This document shows positions 52,300-62,039 of a stretch of 64,000 nucleotides of DNA, piece by piece; position 1 is the stretch's first letter; the number at the start of each line of letters is the position of its first letter. The notes below the pieces were generated by a model. The model was given only the letters and a program-made list of their open reading frames with translations. It ran no database searches and was not told the origin of the DNA. Origin of the DNA: Legionella micdadei. Lineage in GTDB: Bacteria; Pseudomonadota; Gammaproteobacteria; Legionellales; Legionellaceae. Made by a program: the position numbers and the translations under genes. The DNA lies in contig NZ_LN614830.1 of NCBI RefSeq assembly GCF_000953635.1, positions 1,603,001 to 1,667,000 of the forward strand, read 5' to 3'.

Positions 52300-55200
52300 A
52301 TGGAAAAAATTGTTGAGATGAAAGGACGAAAATGGGAATTTTGGGTGGATCGTGGGGGAACCTTTACTGATATTGTCGGACGAGATCCACAAGGCAAAAT
52401 TTATAGCCGTAAATTATTATCTGATAACACCCAGCATTATCAAGATGCCGTTTTACAAGGCATAAAGGATATGCTGGGGTTATCTTCAAACACAACAATT
52501 CCGGTTGATAAGGTAGCCATTGTAAAAATGGGTACAACTGTGGCAACCAATGCTTTGTTAGAGCGAAAAGGTGAGAACGCCGTCCTAGCAATTACTCAGG
52601 GTTTTGGGGATAGTTTACGGATTGGCTATCAAAATAGACCTCATCTTTTTGCTCTTAATATTCAATTACCTTCTGTGCTCTACAAAGACGTTATCGAAAT
52701 TAAAGAGCGTATTGATGCACACGGTCATATTGTACAGCCCTTAGATGAAAAAGCAGCAGCTAAAGGCATGCAGAATGCTTTCAGAAAGGGTTATCGTACC
52801 ATTGCCATAGTACTGATGCATGCATATCGTTATAACCAGCACGAAAAAAAGCTAAAGGATCTTGCTAAAAAAATTGGTTTTAACCAAATTTCTGTCAGTC
52901 ACGAAGTTATGCCTGTGATGAAATTGGTGAGTCGTGGTGATACAACAGTTGCTGATGCTTATCTCTCTCCAATCCTGAAACGCCATATCCATCGCCTACA
53001 AGATGAATTAGGAGAAATTCCTTTATTTTTTATGCAATCCAACGGCGGATTGGCTCATTCATGTGTGTTTAAAGGAAAGGATAGTGTTTTTTCAGGTCCT
53101 GCGGGTGGTGTAGTTGGTATGGTGAAAACCGCGCAGATAGCCGGCTTTAATAAAGTCATTGGTTTCGATATGGGAGGGACATCAACAGATGTTTCACATT
53201 TTGCGGGGAAATATGAGCGGAGTTACGGTTGTGAGTTTGGTGGAATTCATATGCATACCCCGATGATGCTAATTCATACGATTGCTGCAGGGGGTGGTTC
53301 AATTCTGCACTTTGATGGACAACGTTTTACCGTGGGTCCAGATTCAGCTGGTGCAAATCCTGGCCCTGCCTGTTATCGTCGGGGTGGTCCGCTTACGATT
53401 ACTGATTGCAATGTGATGTTGGGAAAGATTCAGGTTGATTTTTTCCCGAAGGTATTTGGATCAACGGCAAATCAAGGCATCGATGTAAAAGCAGTGGAAA
53501 ATGCGTTTGCAAAATTAGCAAAACAGATCAATAAAGCTACTGGAAATAATCCAACAGCAGAGCAAATAGCAGAAGATTATCTTCTAATCGCCGTTGAAAA
53601 TATGGCTAATGCCATTAAAAAAATTTCAGTTCAGCGTGGTTATGATGTCCGGGAATATGTTCTTAATTGTTTTGGCGGCGCTGCTGGGCAACATGCTTGC
53701 CTGGTGGCGGATAATTTAGGTATTGCAACAATATTAATCCATCCTTTGGCTGGTGTGTTATCTGCATACGGTATGGGTCTAGCTGAGGTTTCTGTACTGC
53801 GGGAACTTGCAGTTGAAAAACCTTTACGACGAGGAGTCATTTCATTTTTAAAACAAAATTTTGAAAAGTTAGAACAAAATGCCTTTAAGGAAATAAAAAA
53901 ACAAGAACTTGGCGATCAAAAGCTAACAACCAAGCGACAAGTTCATATGCGTTACCTTGATTCTGACACGGTGTTAATTGTTGAATTTAACACAATTATT
54001 TCAATGAGAAGGCAATTTACTGATCAACACCGCCAAAAATTTGGTTTTGCTTCAACAAAAAAACCGCTGGTGGTTGAGTCAATTTCAATTGAAACTATTG
54101 TCGTCGCTGAAGAAATGGTCGAACCCGATGAAGAAAAGAAGCAACGTTCAGGAAACGAGATCCCTTATCAATGTAAGGTAAAGCTGTTCACTCACGGCGC
54201 GTTCTATGAGGTACCTGTATATTTGCGGAAGGAACTACAATACGGTGATTGTATTAAGGGGTGTGCCATCATCAGTGAAGACAACGCCACTACAGTGATT
54301 GAACCTGGTTGGCAGGTGGTAGTAAACAAGAGAAAGCATCTTCTTTTAACGCGCTATCAGACCTTAAAGGAAAGAAAGATTAGTACTGCCAGTGTGAATC
54401 CTGCCTTGTTGGAGGTTTTTAATAATCGTTTTATGAATATTGCCGAACAAATGGGAGAGGTTTTACGAAACACGGCAAGTTCAGTAAATATAAAAGAACG
54501 CCTGGACTTTTCTTGCGCAATTTTTGATGCCCAGGGAGAACTAGTCGCAAATGCACCACATATTCCTGTCCATCTGGGTTCGATGAGTGAAACAGTTAAA
54601 GCAATTTTAAAAAATAAAATGCACCTCAATGATGTGTATATGATTAATGATCCTTATAACGGTGGAACCCATCTTCCTGACATTACAGTGATCACCCCCG
54701 TATTCGATAAACAAGGAAAACAATTACTTTTTATTGTCGGCTCGCGTGGCCACCACGCAGATATTGGCGGCATCACACCTGGGTCAGTACCGGCGGAAAG
54801 TAAAACAGTCGATGAAGAAGGGGTTTTGATCAATAATTTTAAAATAATGAACCGGGGCAGATTTTTAGAGAATGCGATTCTCAAATTATTAAACAATGCT
54901 ACTTATCCTGCACGTAACCCTCAACAAAATATAGAAGACTTAAAGGCGCAAATTGCGGCAAATGCTCGTGGAATGGCCGCTCTATGGGAGTTAATTGATC
55001 AATTCGGCCTTAATGTTATTCAATCTTATATGCGCTATGTTCGTGATAATGCAACATTTGCTGTTGAAAAGCTGCTAACGTGCTTAGATGATGGTCATTA
55101 TTCCTATTCACTGGATGACGGCAGTAAAATTAAAGTGAGTATAGGGATCAATAAGAGGAAAAAGCGGGTAAAAATAGATTTTACCGGCAGTTCTGCACAA

Positions 55201-55914
55201 CACTCCGGCAATTTCAATGCCCCAACAGCAATCACCAAAGCGGCAATTTTGTATGTTTTTCGTTGCTTAATTGATGAAAACATTCCCTTAAATGGTGGTT
55301 GTTTTGTACCTATCGAGCTTATTATCCCCTCAAACAGTCTGTTAAACCCTAACTACCCTGCTGCGGTGGTTGCTGGTAATGTTGAAACCTCACAACACAT
55401 CGTCGATACATTATTAGGGGCTTTAGGCGCAGTTGCTGCTTCTCAAGGCACTTGCAATAATTTTACTTTTGGTAATCGTGGTTACCAATATTATGAAACC
55501 ATCTGTGGTGGTGCAGGTGCTGGGCTAGGATTTGATGGCGCTACCGCTGTCCATACACACATGACGAATACTTATTTGACCGATCCAGAAATATTAGAAT
55601 GGCGTTTTCCGGTAATACTTGAGCAATTTGCTATCCGACGGGGAAGCGGCGGCGAAGGAAAATACCGCGGTGGTGATGGTGTGATAAGGCGAATTCGCTT
55701 CTTTGAGCCAATGACAGCAAATATTATCTCTAGTCACCGCAAAATTCCACCTTATGGCATCCAAGGTGGTTCCCCTGGCAAGGTTGGTCACAATTGGGTT
55801 GAACGTGCAGGGGGTGTGCGAATCGAGTTAGGGGGCTGTGCCCGCGTGGAGATTAACCCCGGGGATGTGTTTGTAATTGAAACACCTGGTGGTGGGGGAT
55901 ATGGAAGAAAATAG
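52300..55914 (+). CDS. 5-oxoprolinase (ATP-hydrolysing), fused HyuA-HyuB
   Basis: 1204 residues, the full length of the single-chain OplAH type. The HyuA part covers about 1-690: 'FWVDRGGTFTDIVGRDP', 'KMGTTVATNALLERKGE', 'GFDMGGTSTDVSHFAG' and 'GCAGQHACL'-like 'NCFGGAAGQHACLVAD'. The HyuB part covers about 700-1204: 'NTASSVNIKERLDFSCAIFD', 'NDPYNGGTHLPDITVITPVF' and the closing 'IETPGGGGYG'. It opens 5-oxoproline to glutamate with ATP, salvaging the cyclic product of glutathione turnover. No frameshift. Divergent from the CapA-like gene with a 40-base gap. Confidence 0.93.
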   Translation: MEKIVEMKGRKWEFWVDRGGTFTDIVGRDPQGKIYSRKLLSDNTQHYQDAVLQGIKDMLGLSSNTTIPVDKVAIVKMGTTVATNALLERKGENAVLAITQGFGDSLRIGYQNRPHLFALNIQLPSVLYKDVIEIKERIDAHGHIVQPLDEKAAAKGMQNAFRKGYRTIAIVLMHAYRYNQHEKKLKDLAKKIGFNQISVSHEVMPVMKLVSRGDTTVADAYLSPILKRHIHRLQDELGEIPLFFMQSNGGLAHSCVFKGKDSVFSGPAGGVVGMVKTAQIAGFNKVIGFDMGGTSTDVSHFAGKYERSYGCEFGGIHMHTPMMLIHTIAAGGGSILHFDGQRFTVGPDSAGANPGPACYRRGGPLTITDCNVMLGKIQVDFFPKVFGSTANQGIDVKAVENAFAKLAKQINKATGNNPTAEQIAEDYLLIAVENMANAIKKISVQRGYDVREYVLNCFGGAAGQHACLVADNLGIATILIHPLAGVLSAYGMGLAEVSVLRELAVEKPLRRGVISFLKQNFEKLEQNAFKEIKKQELGDQKLTTKRQVHMRYLDSDTVLIVEFNTIISMRRQFTDQHRQKFGFASTKKPLVVESISIETIVVAEEMVEPDEEKKQRSGNEIPYQCKVKLFTHGAFYEVPVYLRKELQYGDCIKGCAIISEDNATTVIEPGWQVVVNKRKHLLLTRYQTLKERKISTASVNPALLEVFNNRFMNIAEQMGEVLRNTASSVNIKERLDFSCAIFDAQGELVANAPHIPVHLGSMSETVKAILKNKMHLNDVYMINDPYNGGTHLPDITVITPVFDKQGKQLLFIVGSRGHHADIGGITPGSVPAESKTVDEEGVLINNFKIMNRGRFLENAILKLLNNATYPARNPQQNIEDLKAQIAANARGMAALWELIDQFGLNVIQSYMRYVRDNATFAVEKLLTCLDDGHYSYSLDDGSKIKVSIGINKRKKRVKIDFTGSSAQHSGNFNAPTAITKAAILYVFRCLIDENIPLNGGCFVPIELIIPSNSLLNPNYPAAVVAGNVETSQHIVDTLLGALGAVAASQGTCNNFTFGNRGYQYYETICGGAGAGLGFDGATAVHTHMTNTYLTDPEILEWRFPVILEQFAIRRGSGGEGKYRGGDGVIRRIRFFEPMTANIISSHRKIPPYGIQGGSPGKVGHNWVERAGGVRIELGGCARVEINPGDVFVIETPGGGGYGRK

Positions 55915-56007
55915 GTCTAATTTTTGAATGTAAATTCTGAGAAGCACAAAAAATAATGAGGGTTATTGCCATGATTACAATACCTATGTATGGCGTCTGA
56001 AGTATCC

Positions 56008-56030
56008 AGGATCTCAGTATGAGAGATCCT
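56008..56030 (+). terminator. Hairpin after the 5-oxoprolinase gene
   Basis: AGGATCTC (56008-56015) and GAGATCCT (56023-56030) with a 7-base loop, 94 bases after the 5-oxoprolinase stop. No T-run follows. It may end that transcript or be part of the leader of the next gene. Confidence 0.35.
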
Positions 56031-56116
56031 ACAAGTGGCGGCAGAGGGGTATTGTAAGAAAGAGAAGGTTGGCCGCGAGCTAACCTCCAAAATAATACAA
56101 TTAATCAGGCGTATTT

Positions 56117-58276
56117 ATGAAAATATGGAAAATTCTTATTGTTGGTAGTTGCCTACTGCTCATCAACATCCCTCGGAGTAGCTTCGCAGAGACGGACAAC
56201 AGTGTTGAAATTAAACAGCTTGTTGATTTTATGGTTTCGGAGAAGATTGTAACGCTTTCTTCCGATCTTAAACTCGTTCCATTAAGTTTTTACAATGGTA
56301 CACTAGAGGACATCGCCGCTTATTTCGGAGACTTTATTTGCGCGCCTGATAATACTTGTACAGTGGTTGATACCCTGTATCATCCCTTTGCCATTTTGGG
56401 TCGTGGATTACCACCCATGCAAGGCACTGAACTCGAATGGTTAGAAGCGCAAACACAGATCGAACGAACTAACATTAAATATGCTACGGATATTTATCAT
56501 GGTGCTACATGGCAAATTGCGTTGGCATTAGCTGCAAAAAATGGTTTTTTAGACACATTAAGAGCTAAATTGCTAATCCTTAATGAGTTGTTGTACATCA
56601 TGGAACCGGTCAATCGTGCGGTCGGATTGACCTTTAAGTACGGCAATGAGATTTCAATATTTAATCCAAATTTTGCTTATAGTTTTCGCTGGTTAGCCAC
56701 GAGTTTTTATAATAAAGACCCTTTTTTTAATAGCCGATATCAAAATTTCATAACACAGGATTTTACACTTGGAGAGGCATCGGTCACCGATCCTGCACAT
56801 CATCTTCCTGCCTTTTTTAAATTTGTCACAACATGGTCTGATTATAGGCCGTTAACAGGAAAAAACGCGTGGGCCCAGTTTATCGGCCCTTTGCAAGCTG
56901 AATTTATACTCAATAAAGGTAAGGTTCCTCTTTATTCTTTGGCGCTGCAAAATGCAATCAACAGCCTAGCCCCATTTGAATTAATGCAAACGGGGATTGG
57001 TGCTTTTTATTTTGCTCCCCTTGGTGCTCAAGGCATTCAGTCACCACTTCCATCAGGTGAAATTTCGATAGAAGACAATTTCGCGGTATTGGCTGGTCTG
57101 CAGATACTTAAAAATTGTTTGCAACATACAGTGCAAACAGCGCAAGTAAGGCAAGCATTATCCCGCATTAATGTAATGCTTAATGGTGGGCGGACGATAA
57201 GAGGTTTTAACACCCTTGGTTTACTTAGTTTTCTATTTAATGGTGCTTACGATTCAAACAACGGTATTTTCCTTACCCATGGCACAGCTTCAACACCATC
57301 TTCAACCAATGATTGGCAGCCCGATACTTCCCCACGTGCTAGTTTTACTGTGGTGAGTACTAATCTATGGGCCATTTCAGCTTTAGGCGCCGAAACGATT
57401 GATCGTTGGTTTGGGCGAGGAGCTGCTTTAAAAATTTGGCAGACTGTACGCAATAACGGTGGATATTTTAATAATGGTGAATTGTGGGGACTAGGTTATA
57501 GTCTTAACAATAATGTAGGCTCACAACCTGAAAGTATTATGGCTGCTGCTCAAACAGGTGGTGCAATCAATGCGCTTAATTCACTGATTGATTTCTATAG
57601 AGGCTCTGAAATCGATGTTACTGACTTAGAGAGTGACCAAGCAAGTTTAAAATTGAATTTCCCCCATTTGCGTAATGACCTTTATTTAGACGCCAATTTT
57701 GTTGATTCGACGCCAAGAGAGTTTTTTATTGCAGTTCCACCTTCAATTGGTCAGGCATATCTTTATGCAAGTAAGCGTTTCCCAATTCCTTTTGATTGGA
57801 ATGCCAACACGATTGCCAGCGTTAATGCCAATGCTTGGGTGATCATGAACAATTTTGATTTCAATCCATTTCAATACACGGGCAAACGAACAGGCGAGAA
57901 TTACTCAACGCCACAAAAAGTAGATATTCTAGACAAAGCCATTCAATCGCTGAGCGGTGCATTACCTATCGCGGTGACTGTTAATTTTTCTGCCGGTGAA
58001 TTAGGGCCTATTAGACGATTGGCGCTACGATATAACCTGGATGGTTCAAAAACCAATTGGATTACCGCGGCAATCGTTGACGAGCGGCAAAGTTTTACTA
58101 ATTTACCTCGAGGGACTAAGGCTATTGCGATTTCAATTGTGAATGATGATTTTGCAAATGTTTGCCAAGTCAATCCAGCAACGAGGATCTGTACCGACGA
58201 GAGTTGTTTAAATGTTCGCTCAATCAATGCACACTGGAGTTCAAATGGATTAGGAGACTGTGATTTAGGCGGATAA
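56117..58276 (+). CDS. Secreted protein of unknown function, possible alpha/alpha-toroid fold
   Basis: 719 residues with a clear signal peptide (hydrophobic 5-18, cleavage likely after SSFA). Not recognised as a named family. The body has many regularly spaced helical segments, and phrases such as 'NNGELWGLGYSLNNN' and 'ESIMAAAQTGGAINALNSLIDFY' recall alpha/alpha-barrel glycoside hydrolases and lyases. A beta-rich C-terminal part ends with six cysteines in the last 50 residues (CQV, CTDESC, DC), which suggests disulfides and an extracytoplasmic site. It may be a type II secretion substrate, since pilD and type II secretion are expected in this organism; that is inference. No neighbour gives functional context. 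Confidence 0.75.
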   Translation: MKIWKILIVGSCLLLINIPRSSFAETDNSVEIKQLVDFMVSEKIVTLSSDLKLVPLSFYNGTLEDIAAYFGDFICAPDNTCTVVDTLYHPFAILGRGLPPMQGTELEWLEAQTQIERTNIKYATDIYHGATWQIALALAAKNGFLDTLRAKLLILNELLYIMEPVNRAVGLTFKYGNEISIFNPNFAYSFRWLATSFYNKDPFFNSRYQNFITQDFTLGEASVTDPAHHLPAFFKFVTTWSDYRPLTGKNAWAQFIGPLQAEFILNKGKVPLYSLALQNAINSLAPFELMQTGIGAFYFAPLGAQGIQSPLPSGEISIEDNFAVLAGLQILKNCLQHTVQTAQVRQALSRINVMLNGGRTIRGFNTLGLLSFLFNGAYDSNNGIFLTHGTASTPSSTNDWQPDTSPRASFTVVSTNLWAISALGAETIDRWFGRGAALKIWQTVRNNGGYFNNGELWGLGYSLNNNVGSQPESIMAAAQTGGAINALNSLIDFYRGSEIDVTDLESDQASLKLNFPHLRNDLYLDANFVDSTPREFFIAVPPSIGQAYLYASKRFPIPFDWNANTIASVNANAWVIMNNFDFNPFQYTGKRTGENYSTPQKVDILDKAIQSLSGALPIAVTVNFSAGELGPIRRLALRYNLDGSKTNWITAAIVDERQSFTNLPRGTKAIAISIVNDDFANVCQVNPATRICTDESCLNVRSINAHWSSNGLGDCDLGG

Positions 58277-58283
58277 CAAGCGA

Positions 58284-58350
58284 CATGGTCGATTTTCCCA
58301 TTAACTCTCGCGGCTCTCTAACAGGGGCAGAGATTTTCTTATCGACCATG
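58284..58350 (+). repeat. Inverted repeat between the secreted-protein gene and chrA
   Basis: CATGGTCGAT (58284-58293) and ATCGACCATG (58341-58350) are perfect 10-bp arms 47 bases apart, beginning 7 bases after one stop and ending 40 bases before the next start. It could be a terminator stem with inner structure, or a transposition scar; no terminal target duplication is visible. Confidence 0.4.
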
Positions 58351-58390
58351 CTGCATGTTGAGGAGGGGGTGTCATTGCAGAGGAGTGAAC

Positions 58391-59587
58391 GTGTTGGCTG
58401 AAAAGAAAATAATTTCTTCATCTCAACTATTTCTTGTTTTTCTCAAATTAGGTCTGATCAGCTTTGGTGGGCCCATTGCCCACCTTGGTTATTTTCGTGA
58501 TGAATTTGTGAAGAAATTAAAGTGGGTCAGCGATCATGCTTATGGGGATTTAGTTGCTTTGTGTCAATTTTTACCTGGTCCTGCAAGCAGCCAGGTCGGC
58601 ATAGCCATAGGATTATCAAAAGGCGGTATCCGAGGGTCAATTGTTGCATGGCTAGGATTTACCATGCCTTCGGCGCTAATAATGATAGCGTTTGGATTGA
58701 TACTTACGAAGACCCGTGTCAATTTAAATCAGCCCTGGATCCATGGATTAAAATTAGTAGCCGTGCCAGTGGTTGCCCAAGCACTTTGGGGTATGGGAAA
58801 AAACTTATGCCCGGATAAAAAAAGAGCAAGTCTAGCAGTATTCGCCTGCATTGGTGCTAGCTTGATTCCCAGCGCATTTGGCCAGATCGTGATGATTTTA
58901 TCAGGCGGTGTATTGGGATTAATTTTCCTTACTCCTGATAAAAAATTACCAGAAAGCGAGTTAACTGTTCCCCTGAGTAGACAAAATGGCAGAATTTTTT
59001 TAGTTATTTTCTTCATTCTATTATTCGGTTTACCTTTAATCAGTGTTTACATACCTTATTATTCATTTCATCTATTCGAATCATTTTATAAGGTAGGGGC
59101 TTTAGTTTTTGGTGGCGGACATGTTGTATTACCCTTATTGCAAACAGAAGTAGTTTCAAATGGATGGGTGGATCAATCTTTATTTCTTGCCGGTTATGGC
59201 GCAGCACAAGCTATTCCAGGGCCCATGTTCACTTTTTCCGCTTATCTAGGGGCAGTATCAAACTTAACGCCAAATGGCTGGTTAGGAGGATTAATTGCAC
59301 TAGTTGCTATTTTTTTACCTTCATTTTTGTTAATCATGGGTATACTGCCGTTATGGCAGAAAATTCGTAATTATGGTTTTATGCAACGCACCATTCTCGG
59401 GGTTAACGCTGCTGTTGTAGGCTTGTTATTATCCGCTTTTTACAAGCCGATTTGGTCTACAGCAATACTGTCTATGAATGATTATTTATTGGCGATGATG
59501 GCTTTTATATTGTTGGAATTTTGGAAAATACCAGTTTGGATTATTGTACTATTTTGCGCCATCTTCACTGGTTTAGGCTGGTATTAG
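58391..59587 (+). CDS. chrA: Chromate transporter ChrA
   Basis: About 398 residues from GTG 58391, chosen because GAGGAG lies five bases upstream and the ChrA family begins near this point; the frame is open to 58355. Two homologous CHR halves are visible, each with a glycine-proline motif: 'GLISFGGPIAHLGYFRDEFV' with 'CQFLPGPASSQVGIAIG', and 'GALVFGGGHVVLPLLQTEVV' with 'AQAIPGPMFTFSAYLGA'. This long-chain form is expected to export chromate or transport sulfate-like anions. Its 3' end overlaps the convergent SAM-binding gene by 23 bases. Confidence 0.92.
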   Translation: MLAEKKIISSSQLFLVFLKLGLISFGGPIAHLGYFRDEFVKKLKWVSDHAYGDLVALCQFLPGPASSQVGIAIGLSKGGIRGSIVAWLGFTMPSALIMIAFGLILTKTRVNLNQPWIHGLKLVAVPVVAQALWGMGKNLCPDKKRASLAVFACIGASLIPSAFGQIVMILSGGVLGLIFLTPDKKLPESELTVPLSRQNGRIFLVIFFILLFGLPLISVYIPYYSFHLFESFYKVGALVFGGGHVVLPLLQTEVVSNGWVDQSLFLAGYGAAQAIPGPMFTFSAYLGAVSNLTPNGWLGGLIALVAIFLPSFLLIMGILPLWQKIRNYGFMQRTILGVNAAVVGLLLSAFYKPIWSTAILSMNDYLLAMMAFILLEFWKIPVWIIVLFCAIFTGLGWY

Positions 59588-60476
59588 ATGGCGAACCAAA
59601 TACTGCCAAGCCTTGTGTGCGAAACCAATTTTTATCCTCACCTATGACATAAGAGGATAATCCGGGAATAGTTTGAAGATTTTCGTACGGTGTGGTTATA
59701 AAATAACGCTTTCCAGTCACATAGAAGTCTTTCGAATTGCGTGAGGGTGTGACTAGAATGTGTCCATTAGGCACAAGTGTTGTTAACTGCTTAATGAAAT
59801 CCACTATCTCTTGTTCTTTCTCAATGCCGTTTTCCACACCTAAAAGATAGGGGACAAATGCAGTATCAAAAACTTGTTTTTCCTTGTCCATAATGATTTT
59901 GTTAAGCGTTGCAGCATGAAATTGAATATTTTTGTCTAGCTCATAATTTTCTTGAGATTTAGATTGGATCGCTTGACGAACCAAAGACACCATATAATGA
60001 ATATATGTTCGCCTTAATGAATTGGGATGTATTGCCCAAAATAAGGCATTGATGAATTTTCCAGAAGGCAAAGCAATTAGGGGTGGATACCAGCTTGTTA
60101 GTGCTGTTAATAATTCACCGATGGAAGGGTATGATTTTGAATCGGTTCGCTCTCGATAATGAAAATATTTTTTAAAAGCTTTTATCCATGCAATAGTAAC
60201 CGGATCTTTATCATAAACAGCAATTGATTTAGCACCTGCTTGCGCAAATAAAAAACAACTGTTGCCATAACCTGGAATAACCAGAACATCCTTGTCTTTT
60301 ATGTCAGCCCTAATGTTATATTGGTTTTTATTTTGCTCAAATAAGGCGGAGGATAAATACCGTTCAGCCCCCATGGGATAGATTTGCACTTCCTTGTTAT
60401 CAGAAATTCTCGTGACACGTCTATCCAGTATCCATTTTTTTTCTTGCTTACTTAAAATGGTTTGATAAGTTGTCAT
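59565..60476 (-). CDS. SAM-dependent methyltransferase-like protein
   Basis: 303 residues, family not recognised with certainty. A Rossmann motif I is visible in 'DVLVIPGYGNSCFLFAQAGAKSIAVYDKDPVTIAWIKAF' (about 75-112, glycine-rich loop GYGNS and acidic Asp in VYDKDP), and a post-motif strand 'TTLVPNGHILVTPSRNS'. Between them lies a long helical insertion. It resembles methyltransferases or BtaA-like SAM enzymes in general layout only. No signal peptide or membrane segment. Its 3' end overlaps chrA by 23 bases in convergent orientation. Confidence 0.6.
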   Translation of the reverse strand: MTTYQTILSKQEKKWILDRRVTRISDNKEVQIYPMGAERYLSSALFEQNKNQYNIRADIKDKDVLVIPGYGNSCFLFAQAGAKSIAVYDKDPVTIAWIKAFKKYFHYRERTDSKSYPSIGELLTALTSWYPPLIALPSGKFINALFWAIHPNSLRRTYIHYMVSLVRQAIQSKSQENYELDKNIQFHAATLNKIIMDKEKQVFDTAFVPYLLGVENGIEKEQEIVDFIKQLTTLVPNGHILVTPSRNSKDFYVTGKRYFITTPYENLQTIPGLSSYVIGEDKNWFRTQGLAVFGSPSNTSLNQ

Positions 60477-60543
60477 ACACTTTTCTATAAATGAGCTTTG
60501 CTTATCTTATCAAAAAATAAGTGCAACCCCTATAGAATCTGCC

Positions 60544-61926
60544 CTATTTTAAAGGTTGTAATTGCTCCAAGGTAGTAGGAATAAGCTCAGAAACAGTCGG
60601 GTGAATATGAACTGCGTCTCTAATTAGGGTATAGGGTTTATCAGCGTACATCACATCAAGAATTGAATGAATAATCTCATCTCCACCTACGCCTAAGATT
60701 GTGGCCCCTAATATTTTTTGAGAATTTTCATCCACGAGTACTTTAATAAAACCTGTTGGCTCACCTTTAATTACAGCCCGCTTTACTTGGGTCATTGGTC
60801 TTTTAGCAACTAAAGCCTTGAGGCCTGCTTGACGAATTTCTGCTTCTGTCATGCCGCATCGGCCTAAGGGGGGATCAATATAAAGGGCATAAGCCATGAT
60901 TCTGTCAGTAACTTTACGTTGGGTGTGATGGAGCAAATTATCGGCAACAATTTGATAATCATTATAGGAAGTATGAGTAAATGCCCCTCTGCCATTGCAT
61001 TCCCCAATAGCCCAAATATTTTTTACAGAGGTTGCAAGATAATCATCAACCTCAACCATCCCGCGATTATCTAACTTGATATCAGTGTTCTCAATCCCTA
61101 AATCATCCGTATTTGGTTTTCGACCAATAGCCATTAACACATGGGAGCCTTGAATTGTTTTTTTGTTGTTGTCACAGCCAACGTGAGCCACAACTTCTTC
61201 ACCTGATTTGCTAAATTCAAGACAATTTGTGTTTAAGTGCACATCAATACCAGCCGCTTTCATAATGGCAAGTACTGTTTCAGAAACATCTTCATCTTCG
61301 CGTGGAATTAAGCGAGGGGCTTTTTCAATAACTGTTACTTTCGAACCAAAAAATCGAAATGCTTGGGCAAATTCTAAACCAATATAACTGCCACCAATCA
61401 CAATCAAATGCTCAGGAAGCGCTTCCAAATCAAGGAGAGATGAATTAGTTAAATAGTTAATTTCATTTATTCCTTTCATTGGAGGAATGAAGGCGCGGGC
61501 ACCCACATTAATGAAAATTTTTTCCGCCGTTAAATGCTGATTATTTGCAGCAATGGTGTAATTATTTACAAATTTTGCATGATCATGAAAAACCGTGACA
61601 TTAGGTGTGTTTTTTAACCATTGCTCAACCCCTTGAGACGCTTTATGGACAATGGCATCCTTCCGGGCTTTAACGTTTTTCCAATTTGTTTTAATCGTCC
61701 CATTGATATCAATTCCAAATTCATTCGCTCTTTGCACCAGATGTGCAACTTCCGCACTAGCCACCAACGTTTTTGTCGGGATGCAGCCTGTATTTACGCA
61801 CGTACCACCAAAATTTTTTCGCTCGATAATGGCAACTTTTAACCCAGTAGCTGCAAGACGGACAGCAAGGGATGGCCCTGATTGTCCTGTTCCAATAATT
61901 ATTGCGTCAAATTTCTGAGCAGTCAT
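60544..61926 (-). CDS. Mercuric-reductase-like FAD/NAD(P)-disulfide oxidoreductase
   Basis: 460 residues of the class I pyridine nucleotide-disulfide oxidoreductases. FAD motif 'IIIGTGQSGPSLAVRLAATG' at the start, redox cysteines in 'GGTCVNTGCIPTKTL' (Cys-x4-Cys), NAD(P) motif 'IVIGGSYIGLEFAQAFRFFG', and the C-terminal His-Glu pair in 'HIHPTVSELIPT'. There is no heavy-metal N-terminal domain and no C-terminal Cys pair, so true mercury reduction is unlikely; dihydrolipoamide dehydrogenase-like activity on an unknown disulfide is expected. Stands alone, 67 bases downstream of the start of the previous gene. Confidence 0.88.
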   Translation of the reverse strand: MTAQKFDAIIIGTGQSGPSLAVRLAATGLKVAIIERKNFGGTCVNTGCIPTKTLVASAEVAHLVQRANEFGIDINGTIKTNWKNVKARKDAIVHKASQGVEQWLKNTPNVTVFHDHAKFVNNYTIAANNQHLTAEKIFINVGARAFIPPMKGINEINYLTNSSLLDLEALPEHLIVIGGSYIGLEFAQAFRFFGSKVTVIEKAPRLIPREDEDVSETVLAIMKAAGIDVHLNTNCLEFSKSGEEVVAHVGCDNNKKTIQGSHVLMAIGRKPNTDDLGIENTDIKLDNRGMVEVDDYLATSVKNIWAIGECNGRGAFTHTSYNDYQIVADNLLHHTQRKVTDRIMAYALYIDPPLGRCGMTEAEIRQAGLKALVAKRPMTQVKRAVIKGEPTGFIKVLVDENSQKILGATILGVGGDEIIHSILDVMYADKPYTLIRDAVHIHPTVSELIPTTLEQLQPLK

Positions 61927-62039
61927 AATGTCTTTCCTTGATGAATACTGTGCTTATTTAGTTAGCGGCATTTTTTTTATTAGCTTTAGCGAATTTTATT
62001 AAGACAGCTAGGAAATAATCATGCTTTAATTTATATCAT

